Shown here: positions 16,903-24,235 of the stretch, in pieces | Numbering within the stretch: the first letter of the stretch is position 1 | Layout of the letters: every line of letters starts with the position of its first letter | Origin: Lentimicrobium sp. | GTDB taxonomy: Bacteria > Bacteroidota > Bacteroidia > Bacteroidales > Lentimicrobiaceae | NCBI GenBank assembly: GCA_023957275.1 | Contig: JAMLHF010000032.1 | Location: 1-49,855, forward strand | Direction: 5' to 3' | Length of the DNA: 49,855 bases | Translations under genes and position numbers: made by a program | The notes under the pieces: generated by a model | Database searches by the model: none | What the model was told of the DNA's origin: nothing | What the model saw: only the letters and a program-made list of their open reading frames with translations

Positions 16903-18132
16903 ATGAATACTTACATCAAGGCTCTTATAGGTGTGACGGGAAGAGAGATCAACCGAATGACATCCAGGCCGTTGTATTTCCTTTCGGTGGTGATTTTACC
17001 ATTGCTGAGTCTGCTGTTTTTTGTGTCGCTCATGAAAGAGGGTGTGCCGGTAAAACTGCCCGTTGCCGTGGTTGATTACGATCACACTGCTTTATCGGCA
17101 AAATTCAGGCGTACCATAGATGCTACACCGGGAAGCAGCGTGGTGATGACGCCTGCCACCGAACATGAAGCCCTGTCAGAACTCAGAAAAGGCAACATCT
17201 ACGGCTATGTTGTATTGCCACACAACCTGCAGGCTGATATCATGAATGGTACGCAACCTGTGGTAAGATTTTATTACCAGAACGGATTGCTAATTGCAGG
17301 GGGTTTGATACAGAATGATTTAACAATAACATTGCATACACTTTCAGCAGGCGTAAACAAACAGAAACGCGAGGCAATGGGGCAGAATGAGGTTTCGGTG
17401 TATGCTGAAATTCAGCCCGTTAAACCTGATGCGCATTTGCTTTTTAATCCCGAAACAAACTATCCGGTGTATGTTACCAGCATTATGCTACCCATTATGC
17501 TGCAGGTTTTTATTCTGATGATTACCGTATACAGCATAGGTATAGAAATAAAGGAACGTACTTCGCGTGAGTGGCTCAGAAAGGCCGGTAAATCAGTTTT
17601 CGTTGCACTTACCGGCAAGCTGTTGCCGTATACGGTTATATTCGTTATCCTGTCCTTGTTTTCCAACTTCCTGCTCTTCAAGGCGCTGATGGTTCCCGTA
17701 AACACTGGTGTAGTGTACCTGGTATTGTTGTCATTGCTATACGTGCTGGCTTATCAGGCGATAGCCGTATTCTTCGTCGGATTGTTACCCATGATGAGGC
17801 ACTCCCTTAATCTGGCAGCTTTTTACGGAATTCTGGCACTTACACTTTGTGGTTTTTCTTTCCCTATCGAACACATGCCTGAAGTTTTCAGGCTGTGGGC
17901 AGAAGCATTTCCTGTAAGGCACTACATGCATATTTTTCAGAGTCAGATACTTGCCGGATTTAATTTTGTGTATGCCGCCCCATCTTATCTTAAGTTTATG
18001 CTGTTTCTGCTGTTGCCGTTTGTCATCATTTTCAGGTTAAAATCGGCGCTCATCTACCAGAACTTTATTGAACAAATTAAAATCACAGATGCTGCTGAGG
18101 CGGCGGTTTCTGAAAAATCGCTAATTCAATGA
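16903..18132 (+). CDS. ABC-2 type permease subunit 1
   Basis: The frame can be read back to 16813 inside hlyD, but ATG 16903 follows the hlyD stop and gives a normal N-terminus (409 residues). TM1 is about 22-43. A large extracytoplasmic domain (about 50-190) starts LPVAVVDYDHTALSAKFRR. Five further TM helices lie between about 195 and 390. This is the ABC2_membrane_3 (YhhJ/YbhR-like) layout. Such permeases normally need an ATP-binding subunit, and none is encoded in this operon. It overlaps the next gene by 4 nt (ATGA), so the two are translationally coupled and probably form a heterodimer. Confidence 0.9.
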   Translation: MNTYIKALIGVTGREINRMTSRPLYFLSVVILPLLSLLFFVSLMKEGVPVKLPVAVVDYDHTALSAKFRRTIDATPGSSVVMTPATEHEALSELRKGNIYGYVVLPHNLQADIMNGTQPVVRFYYQNGLLIAGGLIQNDLTITLHTLSAGVNKQKREAMGQNEVSVYAEIQPVKPDAHLLFNPETNYPVYVTSIMLPIMLQVFILMITVYSIGIEIKERTSREWLRKAGKSVFVALTGKLLPYTVIFVILSLFSNFLLFKALMVPVNTGVVYLVLLSLLYVLAYQAIAVFFVGLLPMMRHSLNLAAFYGILALTLCGFSFPIEHMPEVFRLWAEAFPVRHYMHIFQSQILAGFNFVYAAPSYLKFMLFLLLPFVIIFRLKSALIYQNFIEQIKITDAAEAAVSEKSLIQ

Positions 18133-19385
18133 AGAAAATAATTTCAAAAACTTTCAAAAGGTTTAAAAGTGCTGTTAGCAATACCGCGCTTATTTTTCAG
18201 CGCGAACTGCTGATTTTGGTTTCCGACCTGGGCGTGACCATTCTCCTGCTGATTGTACCGGTGGTGTATCCTTTCCTGTATTCACTGATTTATTATCCCG
18301 AAGTGGTTCGTGATCTTCCGGTGGCTGTAGTTGATCTGTCGCGAACTGCTGACAGCAGGGCATTTATCAGAAAACTCAATGCCACACCCGATTTGGACAT
18401 AAGGTATGAATGTATTTCGATGGAGGAGGCTGCCGGAAAGTTCAGAAAGCGCGAAAACAGAGGCATTATTCTGATTCCTGAAACCTATTCATCCGATCTG
18501 GCCCTGGGCAGGCAGGCGGTGGTATCGTTGTATGCCGATATGGAATTTTTTCTGTATTACAAGGCCATGGTGATGGGAGCCGGGCTGGTTTCTCTTGAGG
18601 AAGGCAACGATATTCAAGTGAAAAGGTTGTTGAATGCAGGACTTTCGGAAAGACAAGCTGAGGTTTTCAGCAATCCCTTTGTCATCAGCGGAAACGCCAT
18701 CGCCAATCCGGCCGGAGGATTCGCCTCTTACGGAATACCGGCCGCCCTCATGCTTATCATACAGCAAACCCTTGTGCTCGCCATTGGCATTATGGCCGGC
18801 ACCGCGCGCGAACGTCATAAACTGGGCACACTTATTCCCTGCGATTTGCGCCGTATGGGAACATTCAGAATGGTGCTGGGTAAATCAGCAGCCTATTTTT
18901 TAATATATGCCCTTATGTGCTTTTACATGCTGGGCGCAATTCCTGCCTGGTTTGGCTATCCCGATCAAGCAGGCTTCAGTCAGTTGATTGCTTTGATGGT
19001 GCCTTACCTGCTGTCAGCCATATTTTTCGGATTAAGCCTGTCTGTATTTTTCAAAAACAGGGAGACTCCCATGCTGCTCTATCTGTTTTTGTCGTTTCCG
19101 CTGTTGTTCCTTTCCGGGATTATATGGCCATTGTCGAACATGAGTCCTGTCTGGCAGGTCGTCAGGAGCATCTTTCCATCATCACACGCTATGCTGGGTT
19201 ACATAAAAATGAACTCACTCGGGGCAGGAATCTCCGAAACCGGCCATGAAATCGCCATGCTGTGGATACTCACCGCCTTTTATTTTGTAACGGCCTGTCT
19301 GGTTTACAAGACCCAAATCACGAAGGTTAAAAAACTTGTGCTTAATGCCGGTCATCAAGATAATTCATTGGTTACGGCACTTTAA
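18129..19385 (+). CDS. ABC-2 type permease subunit 2
   Basis: A 418-residue paralogue of the preceding permease: TM1 about 36-56, then LPVAVVDLSRTADSRAFIRKL opening the extracytoplasmic domain, then five or six TM helices in the C-terminal half (PAALMLIIQQTLVLAIGIMAG, FFGLSLSVFF, LFLSFPLLFLSGIIWPLSNM). It starts within the stop codon of the first permease. It presumably forms the inner-membrane pore with it. No nucleotide-binding domain is present. The substrate is unknown; drugs, fatty acids or envelope lipids are all possible for this class. Confidence 0.9.
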   Translation: MKKIISKTFKRFKSAVSNTALIFQRELLILVSDLGVTILLLIVPVVYPFLYSLIYYPEVVRDLPVAVVDLSRTADSRAFIRKLNATPDLDIRYECISMEEAAGKFRKRENRGIILIPETYSSDLALGRQAVVSLYADMEFFLYYKAMVMGAGLVSLEEGNDIQVKRLLNAGLSERQAEVFSNPFVISGNAIANPAGGFASYGIPAALMLIIQQTLVLAIGIMAGTARERHKLGTLIPCDLRRMGTFRMVLGKSAAYFLIYALMCFYMLGAIPAWFGYPDQAGFSQLIALMVPYLLSAIFFGLSLSVFFKNRETPMLLYLFLSFPLLFLSGIIWPLSNMSPVWQVVRSIFPSSHAMLGYIKMNSLGAGISETGHEIAMLWILTAFYFVTACLVYKTQITKVKKLVLNAGHQDNSLVTAL

Positions 19386-19419
19386 ATTATAAATTCCAAA
19401 CCTTTCAAAAACAAAAACA

Positions 19420-20046
19420 ATGAAAACCAAAATCTTAACATTGGCCATTTTTACAATGGCAACCATTCTTACTGTTCCTGTGAATGCACAGGTTTCTTTC
19501 GGTACCCGCCACGGGCTTGCCATCAGCACGCTGGCAAAGACCGGAGATCTTTATGATAACGATGAGATGCTTTTTTCCTATACCGGAGGAATCTTCATTA
19601 CTGCGCCGGTAAAGGGAGTATTTGCGATACAACCTGAACTTAACTACATCTGCAAAGGCCGCAGCGATGAAACAACAGAATTTATTGAATCATCTTACCG
19701 GAGTCGTTATCATTACCTGCAGGTTCCGGTATTGGCAAGGTTCAATACCAACCTTTCCATGACTGAAAATACCAAAGTGTATTTTAACGCCGGCCCTTAT
19801 ATTTCTGCTTTATTGATATCGCAAAATAAACCGGATGGCAGCAGCGAATGGAAAGACGACGATTATGATGAGGTCGGTAAAGACCCTGATCTGGGGATAA
19901 TCCTGGGGATGGGGGTAACATTCCCGGTAAACCGGCTGACTTTACAGGCCGATCTCCGCTACGATTTAGGGTTAGCCAAACTTAACTACCAGCCTGAAGA
20001 TTACCATACTAAGGCGCTTAGCCTGACCATCGGTATTCTTTTCTGA
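19420..20046 (+). CDS. PorT-family outer-membrane beta-barrel protein
   Basis: A 208-residue protein with a signal peptide ending VNAQ (about residue 24). The mature part is alternating amphipathic strands with aromatic ends, for example FSYTGGIFITAPVKGVFAIQPELNY, RYHYLQVPVLARFN, TKVYFNAGPYISALL, ending LSLTIGILF with the C-terminal Phe typical of barrels. This matches the outer_membrane_beta-barrel/PorT_2 family. It is the last gene of the export operon, 34 nt after permease 2, followed by a strong terminator. Its role in the exporter is not known; it may be an accessory outer-membrane part. Confidence 0.88.
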   Translation: MKTKILTLAIFTMATILTVPVNAQVSFGTRHGLAISTLAKTGDLYDNDEMLFSYTGGIFITAPVKGVFAIQPELNYICKGRSDETTEFIESSYRSRYHYLQVPVLARFNTNLSMTENTKVYFNAGPYISALLISQNKPDGSSEWKDDDYDEVGKDPDLGIILGMGVTFPVNRLTLQADLRYDLGLAKLNYQPEDYHTKALSLTIGILF

Positions 20047-20152
20047 CGCCAATCATGGATTATATCATTAAGAGCAGCCGGATCTCAAATCTGATTTCCA
20101 TTGCCATGTAAACACAATGGTAAATAGCTCCGGCAAATTTTAAGTTCTTCGT

Positions 20153-20189
20153 CCGGGAAAGCAGCCTCCGTGGATGCTTCCCGGTTTTT
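20153..20189 (+). terminator. Rho-independent terminator of the export operon
   Basis: Left arm 20153-20163 and right arm TGCTTCCCGG (20175-20184) pair with one bulged A. Five T residues follow (20185-20189). It lies about 105 nt after the OM barrel gene. Confidence 0.88.
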
Positions 20190-20231
20190 AATTATCATCC
20201 CGTGATACCCGCCTGTTTCATACGGAATTGG

Positions 20232-20239
20232 TATTTTTG
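20232..20239 (+). promoter_or_regulatory. Candidate -7 box TATTTTTG for the DAHP synthase gene
   Basis: It matches TAnnTTTG 15 nt before the preferred ATG at 20255, so the leader would be very short. This also argues against the TTG start at 20228. The -33 element is unclear. Confidence 0.5.
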
Positions 20240-20254
20240 CATAAAACTTATCCG

Positions 20255-21340
20255 ATGAACTTTCCTCCCCTTCAATCATGGATCCCCGGCAGTCAACGCC
20301 CGCTGGTTATTGCAGGCCCCTGCAGCGCAGAATCGGAGGTACAGGTGTTGCAAACAGCCCAAGCCCTGGCAAAACTTCCATGGGTAAAGGTATTCCGTGC
20401 CGGAATCTGGAAACCCAGAACAAGGCCCGGACTGTTCGAAGGCGTCGGTACTGCCGGGCTTGTATGGATGAGCCGGGTAAAAGAAGAAACCGGACTCCTT
20501 ACCACGGTTGAGGTTGCCAGGCCCGATCATGTGCAGGAAGCAATAAACCACAACATAGATATTTTATGGATCGGGGCACGCACGGTAGTAAATCCTTTCT
20601 CCATGCAGGAGCTGGCCGAAAGCCTGGCCGGGGTAAATATACCGGTGATGGTTAAAAACCCTGTAAATCCTGACCTGAAACTTTGGATGGGAGCCATTGA
20701 ACGGCTGCACAAAAACGGCATCACCCGCATTGCAGCCATTCACCGGGGCTTTTATCAATCCGAGAAAACGCAATACCGCAATGCCCCCCTGTGGGAAATC
20801 CCTATTGAACTGATGCGGCAGATGCCCGGACTTCCGGTACTTTGCGATCCCAGTCATATCAGTGGAAACCGTTCGCTGATACAGCAGGTTTCGCAGCAGG
20901 CCATGGATCTGGAGATGGACGGGCTTATGGTGGAAACCCATCCGGATCCCGACAAGGCCTGGACCGATTCGGTGCAGCAAATTACGCCTGAGACCCTGGG
21001 TGAGATCATGAATCATCTGATCCTCAGGGAGCAAAAAGGCAACCGGGAGTTTGAAAGAAACCTGGAAGAACTGCGCCATGAAGTTGACCTGATCGACTAT
21101 GAAATGATCCGTCTGCTGGCCAAACGCATGAACATCGCCGAAGAAATGGGCCGTTATAAATATGCCCATAACATTACCATCCTGCAGCTTCAACGATGGA
21201 AAGAGCTTTTTGCCGACCGCATCAAAAAGGGAAACAAAGCCGGGCTTGATAACCGTTTCCTGGCTGCTTTGCTTCAACTGGTGCACGAGCAGTCAATTCA
21301 GATTCAAACCAATGTAATGAGCCGGGGCGAGGAGCAGTAA
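20255..21340 (+). CDS. Bifunctional DAHP synthase / chorismate mutase (type II)
   Basis: ATG 20255 gives 361 residues (MNFPPLQSWIPGSQRPLVIA). The N-terminal class I DAHP synthase barrel (about 15-260) has GPCSAES (21-27), the Lys motif GIWKPRTRPG (50-59), MVKNP, AAIHRGF and the metal-site region LCDPSHISGNR. It condenses phosphoenolpyruvate with erythrose 4-phosphate. The C-terminal AroQ-type chorismate mutase (about 268-350) has LEELRHEVDLIDYEMIRLLAKRM and the usual three-helix layout. The fusion is typical of Bacteroidota and feeds Phe/Tyr synthesis; the mutase may also mediate feedback control. Other aromatic genes are not adjacent. Confidence 0.95.
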   Translation: MNFPPLQSWIPGSQRPLVIAGPCSAESEVQVLQTAQALAKLPWVKVFRAGIWKPRTRPGLFEGVGTAGLVWMSRVKEETGLLTTVEVARPDHVQEAINHNIDILWIGARTVVNPFSMQELAESLAGVNIPVMVKNPVNPDLKLWMGAIERLHKNGITRIAAIHRGFYQSEKTQYRNAPLWEIPIELMRQMPGLPVLCDPSHISGNRSLIQQVSQQAMDLEMDGLMVETHPDPDKAWTDSVQQITPETLGEIMNHLILREQKGNREFERNLEELRHEVDLIDYEMIRLLAKRMNIAEEMGRYKYAHNITILQLQRWKELFADRIKKGNKAGLDNRFLAALLQLVHEQSIQIQTNVMSRGEEQ

Positions 21341-21451
21341 AACTCAGGAAGGTAAGCCGGTCTTGTGTTTACGGGCGGCAATCTGTAATTCTCCCGTCAT
21401 TCCGCTTACAGCCCCGGTTAGCCGCGCTTTATATAATGCGCACAATTCCAT

Positions 21452-21459
21452 TATCTTTG
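21452..21459 (+). promoter_or_regulatory. Promoter -7 box TATCTTTG for hflX
   Basis: It matches TAnnTTTG, with TTTA (21428-21431) exactly 20 nt upstream as a near -33 box. The start codon is 20 nt downstream. Confidence 0.6.
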
Positions 21460-21478
21460 CACCCGCTAAAACCACTGC

Positions 21479-22663
21479 ATGATCGAAATCACTCATATTA
21501 CTGAAACAGCCGTACTTGTCGGATTGATTACCTTTCGCCAGGATGAAGCCAGGGTACACGAAACCCTTGACGAACTGGAATTTCTGTTTGAAACTGCGGG
21601 CGGAACGGCCGTGAAACGCTTTATCCAGAAGCTGGAGAAACCCGATACCCGCACTTTTGTAGGATCGGGAAAGCTGGATGAAATCAAAGCGTTTATTACG
21701 GCGGAAAATGTGGGAACCGTTGTTTTTGATGATGAATTGAGTCCGTCGCAGCTCAGAAACATCGAAAAAGAACTGCAGTGTAAGGTGCTTGACCGTACCA
21801 CGCTTATTCTTGACATTTTTGCCCGCCGGGCGCGCACCGCCACAGCCCGCACCCAGGTTGAGCTAGCCCAGTACCAGTACCTGCTGCCGCGCCTTTCACG
21901 GATGTGGACCCACCTCGAAAAGCAACGCGGAGGTATCGGCATGCGCGGCCCGGGTGAAAAGGAGATTGAAACCGACCGCCGGATTATCCGTGATAAGATC
22001 GCTCTGCTGAAGGAAAAACTGAAAGACATCGACAAGCAGAAAATCACCCAGCGTTCGGGACGCGAACGTCTGGTAAGAGTTGCCCTGATCGGCTATACCA
22101 ACGTAGGTAAATCCACGCTGATGAACCTGTTGAGCAAGTCGGATGTGTTTGCCGAAAACAAACTCTTCGCCACCCTCGACACCACGGTACGCAAAGTGGT
22201 AATCGACAACCTGCCGTTCCTGCTTACCGATACCGTCGGATTTATCAGAAAACTCCCGCACGGACTGGTAGAATCGTTTAAATCAACCCTCGATGAAGTG
22301 CGGGAGGCCGACCTGCTGCTGCATGTGGTGGATATCTCGCATCCGGGCTTTGAAGACCAGATAGCGGTGGTTAATCAGACACTTTCCGAAATCAAGGCCG
22401 GCGACAAACCGGTGATGATGGTTTTTAACAAGGTGGATGCTTATACTTTTGTAGAAAAAGACGAAACCGACCTGAGCCCTCCAACCCGCGAAAATGTTAC
22501 CCTTGATGAACTCAAACGCACCTGGATCGCCAAGGTAAACAGCCCGGCCCGATTTATCTCCGCAACAAAAAAACTCCACCTCGAAGAATTTAAAAACGCG
22601 CTCTACAAAACCGTTCACGATATACATATTGTCAGGTATCCATATAATAAATTGTTGTATTGA
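21479..22663 (+). CDS. hflX: GTPase HflX
   Basis: A 394-residue protein. The N-terminal HflX domain (about 1-195) contains RTFVGSGKLDEIK, VVFDDELSPSQLRNIEK and the family signature GGIGMRGPGEKEIETDRR. The G domain has P-loop GYTNVGKST (205-213), switch region TTVRK, G3 DTVGF (251 on) and G4 NKVD (317-320). HflX binds the 50S subunit and splits stalled or hibernating ribosomes, notably under heat or other stress. It is transcribed alone from its own promoter here. All key nucleotide-binding motifs are intact. Confidence 0.97.
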   Translation: MIEITHITETAVLVGLITFRQDEARVHETLDELEFLFETAGGTAVKRFIQKLEKPDTRTFVGSGKLDEIKAFITAENVGTVVFDDELSPSQLRNIEKELQCKVLDRTTLILDIFARRARTATARTQVELAQYQYLLPRLSRMWTHLEKQRGGIGMRGPGEKEIETDRRIIRDKIALLKEKLKDIDKQKITQRSGRERLVRVALIGYTNVGKSTLMNLLSKSDVFAENKLFATLDTTVRKVVIDNLPFLLTDTVGFIRKLPHGLVESFKSTLDEVREADLLLHVVDISHPGFEDQIAVVNQTLSEIKAGDKPVMMVFNKVDAYTFVEKDETDLSPPTRENVTLDELKRTWIAKVNSPARFISATKKLHLEEFKNALYKTVHDIHIVRYPYNKLLY

Positions 22664-22938
22664 GTATGAGCAGAAAGGAATAAACAATTGCGGATTTCGG
22701 ATTGCGGCCCCGATGGTTATCGGGAGCGGATTTCAGATTGCGCAACAATCAAAACCTCAGCCTCAGCCTTAACCTTGGTTGCTGAACAACTTGCGGTGAA
22801 CCACGGTGGTCGGGCGATTCCGATAGCCATCGGAACGAGACCAGCCGAGACCAGCCGAAACATAACCCCAACCTCACTTTATCTCAGATCATTCCCTCCA
22901 ATTCATACCTTTGTACCACCAATCAAGCTGTTTTTATT
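22664..22938. repeat. Intergenic repeat cluster with direct repeat and two hairpins
   Basis: A 17-bp direct repeat, GCGGATTTCrGATTGCG, lies at 22690-22706 and 22726-22742. Two tetraloop hairpins share the CCGAT/ATCGG core: 22709-22724 (6-bp stem) and 22818-22835 (7-bp stem). GAGACCAGCC is tandemly doubled at 22837-22856. The 15-mer AACCTTGGTTGCTGA (22771-22785) recurs at 40749-40763 near another repeat block. The 84-residue open frame here is judged non-coding. Confidence 0.7.
22906..22913 (+). promoter_or_regulatory. Promoter -7 box TACCTTTG for the 22939 gene
   Basis: It matches TAnnTTTG 26 nt before the start codon. TTTA upstream lies at a slightly long 24-nt spacing. Confidence 0.55.
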
Positions 22939-23496
22939 ATGATCATCATAGGCATAACGGGCACCCTGGGTGCAGGAAAGGGCACCATAGTGGATTACCT
23001 GATCAGGGAGCGGGGTTTTGTTCATTTCTCGGTAAGGGGTTTTATCAGCCGTGAAATTGAAAAGCGGGGCATGCCCGTTAACCGCGATAGTATGGTGATT
23101 GTTGCCAATGAGCTGCGCGCCGCCCATTCTCCCAGTTATATTGTTGACTGCCTTTTTGAAGAGGCCAGGCTAACCGGTAAAAATTGTGTAATTGAAAGCA
23201 TCCGTACCCCGGGTGAAGTGCTTTCACTCAAAGCAAAAGGCAGTTTTTATCTTTTTGCGGTGGATGCCGACCCTTATACCCGCTATACCCGTATTACCAC
23301 CCGTAATTCGGAAACGGACCGGATCGACTATGAAACCTTCCGGGCCAACGAGGCACGAGAAATGACCTCTGAAGACCCCAATCATCAAAACCTTTACAGA
23401 TGTATAAAAATGGCTGATTTTGTATTCAGCAATGATCAGACAATCGCCGATCTTGAAGCACAGGTAGCCGCGGTGCTGGATCAGATCTGCAAATAG
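22939..23496 (+). CDS. P-loop nucleoside/nucleotide kinase-like protein
   Basis: A 185-residue protein. Walker A is GTLGAGKGT (8-16), followed by VDYLIRERGFVHFSVRGFI, the arrangement of dephospho-CoA kinase and NMP kinases. VIESIRTPGEV resembles the substrate or Walker B region, then FAVDADPYTRYTRITTRNSETD is like the LID/Arg region. It probably transfers phosphate from ATP to a small metabolite, perhaps a deoxynucleotide; the substrate is not determined. It is followed after 44 nt by a membrane protein gene in the same direction. Confidence 0.8.
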   Translation: MIIIGITGTLGAGKGTIVDYLIRERGFVHFSVRGFISREIEKRGMPVNRDSMVIVANELRAAHSPSYIVDCLFEEARLTGKNCVIESIRTPGEVLSLKAKGSFYLFAVDADPYTRYTRITTRNSETDRIDYETFRANEAREMTSEDPNHQNLYRCIKMADFVFSNDQTIADLEAQVAAVLDQICK

Positions 23497-23540
23497 ACAG
23501 GCCGGCAGGTCGGTAATCCATCAAACGTTATACTTCCCGG

Positions 23541-24146
23541 ATGAAATTATTCTCTGTTTTTGCAGTTTCGGCCCTGAACCTGGCGCTCGCAGTATATTAT
23601 TACCGGCTGATTTCCAAAAACAAAATCAGGCCATCACTGGCCATGTGGGTATTCTTCACCCTGGCTGTCGGTATGAGCCTGTTTACATATATCAGGGAAG
23701 ATTCTCACAGTATTTGGGATAATGTGCTCAACACCACCGACCTGGTCTTTGTAAGCGCGGTGACTGTTTCCATATTATTGTTCGGCGACCATACCACCCG
23801 CTTTAACCGTTTTGATCTGTTTTGCCTCGGCGCGGTGACCCTGATCATTGCATTCTGGCTGATAACCCAAAATCACCTGATTACCAATCTGCTGGTACAG
23901 GGCATACTTGTAATTGCCTACTTCCCGGTTGTAAACCGCATGCTGCATACGGGAGAAAACCATGAAAGCTACCTGATCTGGGGCGGGATGCTGCTCACTG
24001 CGCTGCTCGCGCTCCTTTCCGTTGACGGAGAGCTTGCCCTGATCTATACCCTCAGGGCAGTGATCAGTATATTATTACTGATAGGACTGATGTACTATAC
24101 CGATCGCCGCAAAAAACAAGACATAGCCCCGGGTGGGACTATCTGA
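23541..24146 (+). CDS. Multi-pass membrane protein of unknown function
   Basis: A 201-residue protein with about seven hydrophobic helices, for example FAVSALNLALAVYYY, LAMWVFFTLAVGMSLFTY, VFVSAVTVSILLF, LFCLGAVTLIIAFWLI, LLVQGILVIAYFPVV, MLLTALLALLSV and LRAVISILLLIGLMYY, ending in a basic cytoplasmic tail (TDRRKKQ). No family was recognised with confidence. It sits 44 nt after the kinase-like gene and is closed by a terminator, so the two may form a small operon. Confidence 0.75.
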   Translation: MKLFSVFAVSALNLALAVYYYRLISKNKIRPSLAMWVFFTLAVGMSLFTYIREDSHSIWDNVLNTTDLVFVSAVTVSILLFGDHTTRFNRFDLFCLGAVTLIIAFWLITQNHLITNLLVQGILVIAYFPVVNRMLHTGENHESYLIWGGMLLTALLALLSVDGELALIYTLRAVISILLLIGLMYYTDRRKKQDIAPGGTI

Positions 24147-24176
24147 GAATCACGAAAATTTTTATGTTTTAAAATA

Positions 24177-24213
24177 AAGCGCACGGCCCAGTTTTCCGGA
24201 CTGCCGTGCGCTT
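24177..24213 (-). terminator. Terminator hairpin between convergent genes
   Basis: A perfect 11-bp stem (24177-24187 with 24203-24213) with a 15-nt loop. On the minus strand it is followed by TTTATTTT, so it best serves the M16 protease gene. The plus-strand gene may use it too. Confidence 0.85.
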
Positions 24214-24235
24214 ATAACAGATAATCCCTGCAATT

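Noticed and set aside
22688-22942. 84-residue plus-strand open frame
   Set aside because: It lies wholly in a repeat and hairpin cluster, has repeat-derived composition and overlaps the promoter of the next gene.
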